Of a stretch of 64,000 nucleotides of DNA, positions 52,387 through 61,441 are shown one piece after another. The stretch is from NCBI RefSeq assembly GCF_947487575.1, contig NZ_CANKXG010000011.1, forward strand, positions 62,001-126,000, given 5' to 3'. Origin of the DNA: an uncultured Algibacter sp. (GTDB lineage Bacteria; Bacteroidota; Bacteroidia; Flavobacteriales; Flavobacteriaceae). Below the pieces are notes generated by a model that was not told the origin of the DNA, made no database searches, and worked only from the letters and a program-made list of their open reading frames with translations. The position numbers and the translations under genes were made by a program. Each line of letters begins with the position of its first letter. Positions within the stretch are counted from its first letter, which is position 1.

Positions 52387-52833
52387 TTACTTATTTCTTT
52401 TAAACAGATATCTAGTAATAAAAATACCTTGATTATCTCCTTTGCCAGCACTCTCAACAGCACTAGTTACAAATGCAAGTTCCCAACCCTGTTCAATCAT
52501 TGTATTTATTTTAGATTCTATTATAGCATCGTTAGCGGCGATATTTTGAAAACGAATACCTCCTATATTAAAAAAGTTTAAAAGTTTAGTTTCGTCATAG
52601 CCCTTAACTCTAATTTCGTCACGTTTTGATTTATTACGAGTGTTGTCTTCTTTGGTTTGTGTAGTAGTAAATTCTTTGTAGTCTTTTGTGTCGTTTGCAC
52701 TAATAATTCTAGAACGTCCTAATCCATTAGGTACTATAGATTCTACACTTGTTACTACTTTAAACTCTACTTGCGCGCCAGTTTCAATAAAACTAAAAAC
52801 GGCAATTGCTAATACTAATACTATTTTTTTCAT
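52387..52833 (-). CDS. Unknown secreted protein (DUF4177-like C-terminus)
   Basis: A protein of 148 residues with a clear signal peptide MKKIVLVLAIAVFSFIETGA cleaved before QVEFKVV. The C-terminal half (INTMIEQGWELAFVTSAVES, then GIFITRYLFKRNK) resembles the DUF4177 pattern 'N-x-x-x-x-x-GWEL-x-x-V'. ATG at 52833 is preferred because it starts the signal peptide; an upstream in-frame ATG at 52851 would add MKKFNN. Periplasmic location is likely; function unknown. Confidence 0.72.
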   Translation of the reverse strand: MKKIVLVLAIAVFSFIETGAQVEFKVVTSVESIVPNGLGRSRIISANDTKDYKEFTTTQTKEDNTRNKSKRDEIRVKGYDETKLLNFFNIGGIRFQNIAANDAIIESKINTMIEQGWELAFVTSAVESAGKGDNQGIFITRYLFKRNK

Positions 52834-53040
52834 GTTGTTAAATTTTTTCATGTTAAGATTAAAGAGCTAATATAAAAACTCTCAGATTAAAATATTACTT
52901 TAATTCAGTTGTTTTAAAAGTTTATACTTTCTTATATATATATATATAGTTCACTTGTTCAAAGGTTGCATACACCCATTCGTGTTTTTTATAATTTTAG
53001 GTATTAATTAGGTTTGAAGTGTAAACCAAAATATAAAACC

Positions 53041-53700
53041 ATGAAACTACCAACTACACTATTTTTATTTACGATGTCTTTTGTCGCATTTTCTCAAACC
53101 ACAATTAAAGGAACTGTTTCTGATGAAATTGCATTACTTTCTGGAACTAATATTTTTATTAAAAATTCAAAGGTAGGAGTGGTGTCGAACACTGAAGGCT
53201 ATTTTGAGATTCAGGCAAAAATAGATGATACTTTATTGGTTTCGTATTTAGGGTACAACACTAAAGAGATTGTTATTGACAATGAAAAACAAATACATTT
53301 AAAGTTAGAAGGGAGCATTGCCCTAAATGAGGTAGAAATTGTAGCATATGGAACGACTATATGTAGTCATGTTATTCGATGTTACAATACTTGTAAAACT
53401 ACTTGTGGGTTTGATGTAACTTACTTAATCAATAATGATTTTAAATCAAATATTCTTACAGAAAAACTCTTCCCAAACCCTTCAAAAAATGGAACTTTTC
53501 AATTAATTTTATTAAAACCTTATAGGGATATTCAAGTTCAAGTGAATGGTATTACAGGGCAACTCATAAAAACATTCAGCTATCAAAATGTAAATAATAA
53601 AATTAGTATAGACTTGTCTCAAAATCCTATTGGAATATACATTATCAATATTATTGCCGATGGAAAAAGATTATCGCCTAAAAAAGCAATTAGAGGTTAA
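53041..53700 (+). CDS. Carboxypeptidase-regulatory-like domain protein with T9SS sorting domain
   Basis: A 219-residue secreted protein. MKLPTTLFLFTMSFVAFS is the signal peptide; residues 20-103 are a carboxypeptidase-regulatory-like beta-sandwich (IKGTVSDEIALLSGTNIFIK; LVSYLGYNTKEIVI) like the N-terminus of TonB-dependent receptors. A short linker holds Cys108, Cys114, Cys118 and Cys122. From about residue 142 a type A T9SS C-terminal domain follows (LFPNPSKNGTFQLIL; GIYIINIIADGKRL). The protein therefore should cross the outer membrane by type IX secretion. An in-frame TTG nine codons upstream is not the likely start. Confidence 0.82.
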   Translation: MKLPTTLFLFTMSFVAFSQTTIKGTVSDEIALLSGTNIFIKNSKVGVVSNTEGYFEIQAKIDDTLLVSYLGYNTKEIVIDNEKQIHLKLEGSIALNEVEIVAYGTTICSHVIRCYNTCKTTCGFDVTYLINNDFKSNILTEKLFPNPSKNGTFQLILLKPYRDIQVQVNGITGQLIKTFSYQNVNNKISIDLSQNPIGIYIINIIADGKRLSPKKAIRG

Positions 53701-53745
53701 TATAAATCAATTTAAAAATTGTTATTTTGTAGCATAATCTAATGG

Positions 53746-54696
53746 ATGACAGGACGCGTTTATAAATCTACAGGAAGTTGGTACACGGTAAAAACCGATT
53801 TTGGTGTTACTTATGAGTGTCGTATCAAAGGTAAGTTTCGAATTAAAGGTATAAAAAGTACCAATCCAATTTCAGTTGGTGATGTTGTAGATTTTGAATT
53901 AGAAACTGATAATAATGAGGAAACAGGAGTTATTCATAACATCCATGATAGAACCAATTATATCGTTAGGAAATCTGTAAATCTATCCAAACAAACGCAT
54001 ATAATTGCAGCGAATTTAGATCAAGTTTTCTTAATGATTACCATAAATAATCCGCCTACACTTACCAGTTTTATTGATAGGTTTTTAGTAACTGCTGAAG
54101 CGTATTCAATAAAGACTGTTTTATTATTTAATAAGGTTGATACTTACGATGAAGACACTTTAAATGAGGTTCGTTTTTTAGCACATATATATCGAGAAAT
54201 AGGTTATGAGTGTATAGGCGTTTCAGCAAAAACTGGAAAAAATGTAGGTAAAGTAAAAGCTTTAATGCAGAATAAAACTAGTATGTTTTCTGGTCATTCA
54301 GGAGTAGGTAAATCTACACTAGTAAACACAATTGAGCCTACTTTAAGTATTAAAACCAAAGAAATTTCAATGCAACACAGCCAAGGACAGCACACAACTA
54401 CTTTTGCAGAAATGTTCGATTTAAGTTTTGGAGCAAAAATTATAGATACTCCTGGAATAAAAGGTTTTGGAATTGTAGATATGGATAAAGAAGAAGTTGG
54501 TGATTATTTTCCGGAAATTTTCAAGCTAAAACAAAATTGTAAATTCAACAATTGTTTACATTTAAAAGAACCTAAATGTGCCGTAAAAAACGCATTAGAG
54601 AATGACGAAATTGCATATTCACGTTATAGAAGCTATTTGCAAATATTAGAAGGTGAAGATGAGCACTACCGAACAGATATTTGGGATAAAGAATGA
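53746..54696 (+). CDS. rsgA: Ribosome small subunit-dependent GTPase A
   Basis: A circularly permuted GTPase that checks late 30S maturation. An OB-fold comes first (TGRVYKSTGSWYTVKTDFG), then the GTPase motifs in permuted order: LFNKVDTYD (G4), VSAKTGKNV (G5), FSGHSGVGKSTLVNTI (G1) and IIDTPGIKGFG (G3). The C-terminal zinc motif NCKFNNCLHLKEPKCAV follows. Length 316 is usual. Its stop overlaps the dtd start (ATGA). Confidence 0.96.
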   Translation: MTGRVYKSTGSWYTVKTDFGVTYECRIKGKFRIKGIKSTNPISVGDVVDFELETDNNEETGVIHNIHDRTNYIVRKSVNLSKQTHIIAANLDQVFLMITINNPPTLTSFIDRFLVTAEAYSIKTVLLFNKVDTYDEDTLNEVRFLAHIYREIGYECIGVSAKTGKNVGKVKALMQNKTSMFSGHSGVGKSTLVNTIEPTLSIKTKEISMQHSQGQHTTTFAEMFDLSFGAKIIDTPGIKGFGIVDMDKEEVGDYFPEIFKLKQNCKFNNCLHLKEPKCAVKNALENDEIAYSRYRSYLQILEGEDEHYRTDIWDKE

Positions 54697-55145
54697 AAGT
54701 TGTAATCCAAAGAGTTTCTAACGCAAGTGTAACGATTAAAGGAAAAAAAGTAGCTTCAATTGAAAGCGGGCTTTTAATTTTGCTTGGCATTGTTGAACAG
54801 GATGCTCTTGAAGATATCAAATGGCTTTCTAATAAAATTGTAAACCTTCGCGTTTTTGGTGATGAAAATGGAGTAATGAATTTATCATTAAAAGATACAA
54901 ACGGCGGTGCTATTGTAGTCAGTCAATTTACTTTACACGCTTCTACTAAAAAAGGAAACAGACCGAGTTATATTAATGCTGCAAAGCCAGAATTGGCTAT
55001 ACCGCTTTATGGAAATTTTATTGACCAAGTAGAAAAAGACTTAGGTAAAAAAGTACAAACAGGGCAATTTGGTGCAGATATGAAAGTTGAGTTACTCAAT
55101 GACGGCCCTGTTACTATAATTATAGACTCCAAAAACAAAGCATAA
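54693..55145 (+). CDS. dtd: D-aminoacyl-tRNA deacylase
   Basis: It removes D-amino acids (and glycine) mischarged on tRNA. Family motifs: QRVSNASVTI at the N-terminus, the VVSQFTLHASTKKGNRPS segment with the SQFTL motif (about residues 75-92) and the cross-subunit NDGPVTIIIDS near the C-terminus (Gly-Pro motif). Length 150 is normal. Starts within the rsgA stop codon and overlaps the next gene by one base, so three genes are coupled. Confidence 0.95.
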   Translation: MKVVIQRVSNASVTIKGKKVASIESGLLILLGIVEQDALEDIKWLSNKIVNLRVFGDENGVMNLSLKDTNGGAIVVSQFTLHASTKKGNRPSYINAAKPELAIPLYGNFIDQVEKDLGKKVQTGQFGADMKVELLNDGPVTIIIDSKNKA

Positions 55146-55660
55146 TGGCATCAATATTTGGCCATGCTGTAATTGGATTTACAATAACAAAAGTTATAGA
55201 TAATAAGAGTCTCAAATGGTTGTTGCTAGCGGCAATATTTTCTACAATTTTACCTGATTTTGATGTTGTTGCTTTTAAATTAGGAATAGCTTATCATCAT
55301 CCTTTAGGGCATCGCGGGTTTACACATTCTATACTTTTTGCTATACTTTGGGCATTAACTTTAATGCTAACTATTGGCAAGAAAAATAAATTAATTTGGT
55401 TTTTGGTTATTTTTCTATCTACTTTATCACACGGTTTTTTTGATGCCATGACATCAGGAGGTAAAGGTGTCGGTTTTTTTATACCTTTCGATAACAATAG
55501 ATTTTTCTTTTCATTTCGAGAAATATTAGTATCTCCACTAGGAATTAAAAACTTTTTTTCCACTTGGGGAATAAAAGTGCTTTTAAGCGAATTTAAGTGC
55601 ATGGTTTTACCATGTTTACTTATATTTATTGTAAGATTTTTAATCAAAAGATTGTCATAG
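55145..55660 (+). CDS. YdjM/DUF457-type metal-dependent membrane hydrolase
   Basis: A 171-residue integral membrane protein with about four hydrophobic helices. PDFDVVAFKLGIAYHHPLGH followed by RGFTHSILFAI is the characteristic metal-binding region (Asp, His and the HRGxTHS motif). Later HGFFDAMTSGGKGVGFFIPF carries another His and Asp. Members are annotated as inner membrane metal-dependent hydrolases (YdjM is LexA-regulated in E. coli), with unknown substrates, probably lipid-like. It begins at the last base of dtd. Confidence 0.85.
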   Translation: MASIFGHAVIGFTITKVIDNKSLKWLLLAAIFSTILPDFDVVAFKLGIAYHHPLGHRGFTHSILFAILWALTLMLTIGKKNKLIWFLVIFLSTLSHGFFDAMTSGGKGVGFFIPFDNNRFFFSFREILVSPLGIKNFFSTWGIKVLLSEFKCMVLPCLLIFIVRFLIKRLS

Positions 55661-55671
55661 CCTTTTAATAA

Positions 55672-55706
55672 AAAATGATTTTTCTCATAGAACTGAAAAT
55701 CGTTTT
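55672..55706 (+). terminator. Possible terminator after the rsgA-dtd-YdjM unit
   Basis: AAAATGATTTTTC and GAAAATCGTTTT form an imperfect stem 11 bp after the stop; the following TATGTTACTTTT is a weak U-tract. Confidence 0.45.
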
Positions 55707-55747
55707 ATGTTACTTTTAATCATTTAGTGAGAATTTAAATCTACAGT

Positions 55748-57667
55748 ATGAATTTAAAGTTTATTGTAAATCTTTTTACACTGTTTACAGTCGTATTAGT
55801 TTCTTCACAAGAAAACCTCTATACAAGTTATACAATTCCTGATAGTCTTAAACAAAATGCTAATGCAGTATTAAGATTAGATGAAACAAACATTGAAATT
55901 TCTTCAATAAAGAATTTGAAACATAGTTATCTAAGAATTATCACTGTACTTAATAAAGAAGGCGATAATGATTTAAACACTTATGTTTATTATGATGATA
56001 AAAATGTAATAAAGGAGTTGAGAGCAAAAGTTTATAATAACTTAGGTAAGGAAATAAAAAAATATAAAAAAGGGGACTTTAAAGATGTTTCGGCTGTAAG
56101 TAGTTTTTCATTATATGAAGATAGTAGGGTTAAATATTTAGACTACACACCGATAGAATATCCTTATACAGTAGAATTTTATTATGAAACAGAAACAAAA
56201 AACACAGCTTGGATTCCAACTTGGAGACCATTAGAAGGATACTATTTAAGTACCCAAACAAGTACTTATCAAGTTGTTTATGACGCTTCTGTTGGAATGA
56301 ATGTTAAAGAAAAAAACTTTTCTAATTATTCAATCTCAAATAAAAGTGTTGAAGGTGTTATAAATTATAAGGCTCAGAATATGATAGCATTAAAACCTGA
56401 AGCCTATAGTCCAAAATTTAGAGAGTTTGGGCCAAGATTATTAATTACTCCCCAAAATTTTCATTATGAAGGGTATGATGGAGTAACTGGTGATTGGAAT
56501 AGTATTGGGAAATGGTTTTATGACAAACTATTAGTAGGAAGAGGAACTGTTTTAGAGGAAACAAAAGATAAAATAAAAGAATTAGTATCAGGCATTGAAG
56601 ACCCAATTGAAAAAGCTAAAATTGTTTACAAATTTGTACAAGACAATACACGATATATAAGTGTTCAAGAAGGTATTGGTGGAATTCAACCTATTTCTGC
56701 TTTCGATGTAGATCAAGTTAAATATGGAGACTGCAAAGGGTTGACAAATTACACTAAAGCACTTTTAAGTGTTGTAGGTGTAGAGTCTTATTACACTCGA
56801 GCCTATGCTTCTCCTGATACACAGATTGGTTTAGAAAAAGATTTTACAACATTTTTAGGTCAGACAAATCATGTTATACTTAACATTCCTGATGGTGACA
56901 ATAATTCTGTGTGGTTAGAGTGCACAAGTCAATCACTCCCTTTCGGCTTTATTGGGGATTTTACTGATAATAGAGATGTATTTGTAATTACACCCGAAGG
57001 AGGTAAAATTGTTCATACCAAAAAATATACTACAGAAGAGAATCTGCAAAATTTAAAAGGTAGTTATAGTATTTCGAGCGATGGAAATATATTTGTAAAT
57101 GCGAATATTGTTTCAAAAGGTATTCAGTATGATAAAAAATATTGGTTGGAGAAAGAAACACAAAGGGACTTAGATGTACACTATAAAAAGCGATGGAAGT
57201 ATATAAATAATATGGACATAAAGTCAATGTCTATTAATAATGATAAAGATAATATTGAATTTAATGAAATTGTAGATTTTGATGCCACTAATTATTCGAA
57301 AATGATTGGCGATAGAATGTTGATTAATATTAATGTTTTAAACAGGAACCTACATGTGCCAGACAGATATAGAAACAGAAAGTTGCCTTTTAAAGTAAAT
57401 AGAGGTTTTAAGCATATTGATGAGACTGAAATTAAATTACCATCAGATTATAAGGTAGAGGCATTGCCAAAAAATAAGTCTATTGAAAATAAGTTTGGAA
57501 ACTATAAAACAGAGATTACTGTTAAAGATGAAAGTACACTGGTTTATAAAAGAGAATTTATAATTAATGATGGTGAATTCCCTAAAGAAGACTATAGCAG
57601 TTTTAGGGGTTTTTATAAAGAAGTAACCAAGCAAGACAACGCAAAAATAGCATTAATAAAAAAATAA
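55748..57667 (+). CDS. DUF3857 / transglutaminase-like secreted protein
   Basis: A 639-residue protein with signal peptide MNLKFIVNLFTLFTVVLVSS. Residues about 50-220 are a DUF3857 domain (YLRIITVLNKEGDNDLNTYV; VEFYYETETKNT). From about 275 a transglutaminase-like fold follows with the nucleophile in VKYGDCKGLTNYTKALL, His in QTNHVILNI and a final acidic WLECTSQ. A C-terminal DUF3858-like beta region ends the protein. All three catalytic positions appear intact, so it could be an active periplasmic or surface cysteine peptidase or transglutaminase. The next gene is its paralogue. Confidence 0.87.
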   Translation: MNLKFIVNLFTLFTVVLVSSQENLYTSYTIPDSLKQNANAVLRLDETNIEISSIKNLKHSYLRIITVLNKEGDNDLNTYVYYDDKNVIKELRAKVYNNLGKEIKKYKKGDFKDVSAVSSFSLYEDSRVKYLDYTPIEYPYTVEFYYETETKNTAWIPTWRPLEGYYLSTQTSTYQVVYDASVGMNVKEKNFSNYSISNKSVEGVINYKAQNMIALKPEAYSPKFREFGPRLLITPQNFHYEGYDGVTGDWNSIGKWFYDKLLVGRGTVLEETKDKIKELVSGIEDPIEKAKIVYKFVQDNTRYISVQEGIGGIQPISAFDVDQVKYGDCKGLTNYTKALLSVVGVESYYTRAYASPDTQIGLEKDFTTFLGQTNHVILNIPDGDNNSVWLECTSQSLPFGFIGDFTDNRDVFVITPEGGKIVHTKKYTTEENLQNLKGSYSISSDGNIFVNANIVSKGIQYDKKYWLEKETQRDLDVHYKKRWKYINNMDIKSMSINNDKDNIEFNEIVDFDATNYSKMIGDRMLININVLNRNLHVPDRYRNRKLPFKVNRGFKHIDETEIKLPSDYKVEALPKNKSIENKFGNYKTEITVKDESTLVYKREFIINDGEFPKEDYSSFRGFYKEVTKQDNAKIALIKK

Positions 57668-57672
57668 GTTAA

Positions 57673-59690
57673 ATGAGAATAGTTATAGTATTACTTTGTT
57701 TGAGTGTTTCGTTAAATGTATTAGCCCAAGATTACGATTTTGGAAAAATATCAAAGGAAGAGCTTCAAGAAAAATTTAATCCATTAGATTCTTCTGCTAA
57801 TGCAACATATCTTTATAAAAATAGAAGAACATTTTTTCAATACCAAAAAGGTGAAGGTTTTAATTTAATTACAGAAATTCATGAGCGTATCAAGATTTAT
57901 AATCAAGAAGGTTTTGATTATGCTACCAAGGCTATTAGTCTTTATAAAAACGGAAGCAATGATGAGCAGGTAGGTAGTTTAAAAGCCTATACTTATAACT
58001 TGGTCGGCAATAAAATTGAAGATACTAAGCTTGAAAAAAAGGCATATTTAAAACAGAAAAATCTAGATATAGAAATGAGACAAAGTTTACTATGCCTAAC
58101 ATAAAAGAAGGCTGTATTATAGAATATAAATATCGAATTAATTCTCCTTTTTACTCAAATGTTGATGACTTTGTATTTCAACACGATATTCCTATAAAAA
58201 AGCTAGAAGCTAAATTTGAAACCCCTGAATACTTTAATTTTAAATTGAATACAAAAGGGTTTTTATTTGTAAAACCTGAGATTAAGTCAGTTAGAGGTAA
58301 AATAATTTTTACAAATAAAACTAGTTCTGGTGGTACAGGTATGAATAAGACTGCTAATACTACTAGCTATAATAACGAGGTTGTAGAGTTTGAAAATAGT
58401 ATTTCGTCGTATAATTTGTCAAATATACCCGCATTAAAAGATGAGCCGTATGTGAATAATATCAATAATTACCGCTCATCAGTAAAATACGAGCTGTCTT
58501 ATACTAAGTTTCCAAATTCTATTGCGAAATATTATTCTACAACATGGCAAGATGTTGTAAAGAATATATATGAGAATTCAAGTTTTGGAGATGAATTAGA
58601 TAAAAGGGGTTATTATGAAGATGATATTGATGCTCTTATTAGTAACATTTCAGACCCTAAAAAAAGAGTTTCTTTAATTTTTGATTTTGTAAAATCTAAA
58701 GTAAAATGGAATAACAATTATAGTTACTATACAAATGATGGCGTTAAAAAGGCATATAAAAATCAAGTAGGAAATGTTGCAGAAATTAATTTAATGCTTA
58801 CCTCTATGTTGCAGTATGCTGGTTTAAGGGCATACCCAGTATTAATAAGTACCAGAAAAAATGGTGTTCCTTTATTCCCAACTAGAGAGGGTTACAATTA
58901 TGTTGTTAGTTGTGTTAAATTTGCGGATGGAGACATTTTATTGGATGCTACTAGCAAGTATAGTGTGCCTAATGTTTTGCCTTTTAGAACATTAAATTGG
59001 CAAGGTCGTGTTATTGCTGAAAAAGGAGGTTCTTCATTAATTGATTTATACCCGAAACAAAAATCAAGAAATAGTATATCTATTATGTCCACTATACATG
59101 AAAATGGAGATATTGATGGGGTCTATAGAAGTGTAAAAACAGATCATAAAGCACTTTCTTTTAGAGAAAGTTATATTGAAGTTGATAAAGATGATTTTTT
59201 AGAAAAATTAGAAAATAAATATAATGGTATAGAAATTTCAGATTATCAAGTTAAAAATGAGTTGGATTTAAACAAACCAGTAACGGAATCTTATAAATTC
59301 GTAAAGGAAAGCCAGGCCGATATTATAGGGGATAAAATATACTTTTCGCCTATGTTCTTTTTAAAAACAAGCGAAAACCCTTTTAAATTGGAAAAAAGAG
59401 AATTTCCAGTAGATTTTATATATCCATCTAAATCAATATATAGAATCATTATAAATATTCCAGAAGGATATAAAATTGAAAGTGTTCCAGAACCTACTGC
59501 TATTACTCTCCCAGATAATTATGGGTCGTTTACGTATAAAGTAATGGGTAATGATAAAACCATTCAGGTATCAATTACAGCGCAAATCAATGAGCCAATT
59601 ATACCATACTTTTACTATGATACTTTAAAACAGTATTTTAGCCAACTCGTAGAAAAAGAAGCTGAACAAATTGTTTTAACCAAAGGGTAA
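57673..59690 (+). pseudogene. DUF3857 / transglutaminase-like protein, interrupted by a -1 frameshift (possibly programmed)
   Basis: A paralogue of the previous gene, starting MRIVIVLLCLSVSLNVLA (signal peptide). The first frame runs from 57673 to a stop at 58102-58104; the second frame is open from before 58041 to 59690. Changing frame at the A7 run 58034-58040 joins LEKK to GIFKTEKSRYRNETKFTMPN, which continues the family sequence, so one base is missing relative to an intact gene. The heptamer there is A AAA AAG in the first frame, a known -1 slippery site. The transglutaminase position reads GNVAEINLML, without the Cys, so the enzyme site is lost even if the frame is restored. Confidence 0.85.
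58035..58041 (+). other. A AAA AAG heptamer at the frameshift point
   Basis: In the upstream frame the codons are GAA AAA AAG; a -1 slip yields GGC ATA TTT next, exactly the frame of the downstream part. A single A lost from an A8 run would look identical. Confidence 0.7.
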
Positions 59691-60016
59691 TGAATATTCA
59701 AAACGCACAAAAAGAAGTAGATAATTGGATTAAAGAACACGGTGTTCGGTATTTCAATGAGCTTACTAATATGGCACAACTTACAGAAGAGGTAGGCGAA
59801 GTTGCTAGAATTATAGCCAGACGTTATGGTGAGCAAAGCGAAAAAGAAAGCGATAAAAGTAAAGACTTAGGCGAAGAATTGGCAGATGTAATGTTTGTTG
59901 TATTGTGTTTGGCAAACCAAACGGGTGTGGACTTACAAAAAGCTTTTGATAAAAGAATGAATAAGAAAGCAAAGCGAGACCACGATAGGCATCATAATAA
60001 CGAAAAATTGAAATGA
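59690..60016 (+). CDS. MazG-like nucleotide pyrophosphohydrolase
   Basis: A 108-residue all-alpha NTP pyrophosphohydrolase. The metal-binding signature is split as LTEEVGEVARIIARR (Glu-x-x-Glu, about residues 31-45) and DLGEELADVMFVVLCLAN (Glu-x-x-Asp, about 62-79). It should hydrolyse nucleoside triphosphates to monophosphates, perhaps damaged ones. Short single-domain length groups it with iMazG/dUTPase-like enzymes rather than full MazG. Its start overlaps the stop of the frameshifted gene by one base. Confidence 0.88.
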   Translation: MNIQNAQKEVDNWIKEHGVRYFNELTNMAQLTEEVGEVARIIARRYGEQSEKESDKSKDLGEELADVMFVVLCLANQTGVDLQKAFDKRMNKKAKRDHDRHHNNEKLK

Positions 60017-60040
60017 CAATTTTAGAATAACACGTGCTTA

Positions 60041-60108
60041 TACTTTTGGTATAACACTAAAAAAACACTAAATAACTTAGTATTAATCTCGATTATCGAG
60101 TAAATTTG
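60041..60108 (+). promoter_or_regulatory. Two TAnnTTTG boxes and a small palindrome upstream of aroA
   Basis: TACTTTTG (60041-60048) and TAAATTTG (60101-60108) both match the -7 consensus; the second is 31 bp before the aroA ATG. CTCGATTATCGAG (60088-60100), a perfect 6-bp dyad, lies directly against the second box, where a regulator could bind. Confidence 0.5.
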
Positions 60109-60138
60109 CGACTTCTTTAAATAGAAATTTAAAAGAAT

Positions 60139-61362
60139 ATGCACGTTACACTTCAAAAATCTAAAATAGTTAAGCAATCTTCTGTTCAAATAACGGGTTC
60201 AAAAAGTGAATCAAATAGACTGTTGTTATTACAAGCATTATATCCAGAATTTAAACTTGAAAATGTTTCAAATTCTGATGATAGTAATTTAATGACAAAA
60301 GCATTAAGTTCGCAAGCAGAAGTTATCGATATTCACCACGCAGGAACAGCAATGCGTTTTTTAACAGCATATTTTTCAGTTCAAGAAGGTAGAGAAACAA
60401 TTCTTACTGGTTCTAAAAGAATGAAAGAGCGACCAATTAAAATTTTGGTTGAAGCTCTGCAAGATTTAGGAGCCCAAATAAGTTATGAAGAAAATGAAGG
60501 ATTTCCTCCAATAAAAATTACAGGAAAAAAGCTTACCAAAAATAAAGTATCATTAAAAGCAAATGTAAGTAGCCAATATATTTCTGCATTACTATTGGTA
60601 GCTTCAAAACTTGAAAACGGATTAGAATTAACCCTAGAAGGCGAAATAACATCCATTCCATACATTAACATGACATTAAGTTTGTTGGATGAAATTGGTA
60701 TAGAATCATCATTTATAGATAACGTTATTACAGTAAAACCAAACGCAAAAAAATTAGAAGCTAAAATTCTAACAGTAGAGTCAGATTGGTCATCAGCATC
60801 GTATTATTTCAGTATAGCAGCTTTAAGTGAAGTAGGTACAGAAATCACATTGTCTTCATACAAAGAAAACTCATTACAAGGCGATTCAGCTTTGGTAGAT
60901 ATATATAAAGAATTTGGAGTTGAAACTACATTCATAAGCAACTCAATTGTTTTAAAAAAGGTTTCAGAAAATATAGGGCCTTTAATGTTAGACTTAAAGA
61001 ATGCACCGGATATTGCACAAACTATTGCCGTAACTTGTTTTGCATTGGGAGTGTCTTGTTATTTAACAGGTCTTCATACACTTAAAATAAAAGAGACTGA
61101 TAGATTAGTAGCTCTTAAAACCGAAATAGAAAAACTTGGTGGAGAAGTTAGAATAACCGATGATTCTCTTCATTTAAAAGTATCAAATGGTTTTAACGAA
61201 AATGTAGCTATCGCAACTTACAATGATCATAGAATGGCTATGGCATTTGCACCATTAGCATTAAAAATACCAATTATTATTGAAGACGCTATGGTGGTTT
61301 CAAAGTCCTATCCAACTTTTTGGGACGATTTAAAATCTATTGGATTTAATTTATCTGAATAA
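60139..61362 (+). CDS. aroA: 3-phosphoshikimate 1-carboxyvinyltransferase (EPSP synthase)
   Basis: It joins PEP to shikimate-3-phosphate in the shikimate pathway. Two inverted alpha/beta domains are recognised by ITGSKSESNRLLLLQAL (residues 14-30), HAGTAMRFLTAYF, MKERPIKILVEAL, the KETDRLVALKTEIEKLGGEV segment and TYNDHRMAMAFAPLAL (about 356-371). At 407 residues it is the short Bacteroidetes form (E. coli 427). It is not linked to other aro genes here. Confidence 0.95.
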   Translation: MHVTLQKSKIVKQSSVQITGSKSESNRLLLLQALYPEFKLENVSNSDDSNLMTKALSSQAEVIDIHHAGTAMRFLTAYFSVQEGRETILTGSKRMKERPIKILVEALQDLGAQISYEENEGFPPIKITGKKLTKNKVSLKANVSSQYISALLLVASKLENGLELTLEGEITSIPYINMTLSLLDEIGIESSFIDNVITVKPNAKKLEAKILTVESDWSSASYYFSIAALSEVGTEITLSSYKENSLQGDSALVDIYKEFGVETTFISNSIVLKKVSENIGPLMLDLKNAPDIAQTIAVTCFALGVSCYLTGLHTLKIKETDRLVALKTEIEKLGGEVRITDDSLHLKVSNGFNENVAIATYNDHRMAMAFAPLALKIPIIIEDAMVVSKSYPTFWDDLKSIGFNLSE

Positions 61363-61377
61363 TAATCACTCATTTAC

Positions 61378-61409
61378 TTGACAACCCCTATTCTTAGATT
61401 GTATATTTG
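61378..61409 (+). promoter_or_regulatory. Promoter of queA
   Basis: TTG at 61378-61380 and TATATTTG at 61402-61409, 21 bp apart, match the flavobacterial consensus. Confidence 0.75.
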
Positions 61410-61441
61410 CAACTTTCTCATAAAACAATAAAAGTTAATCC

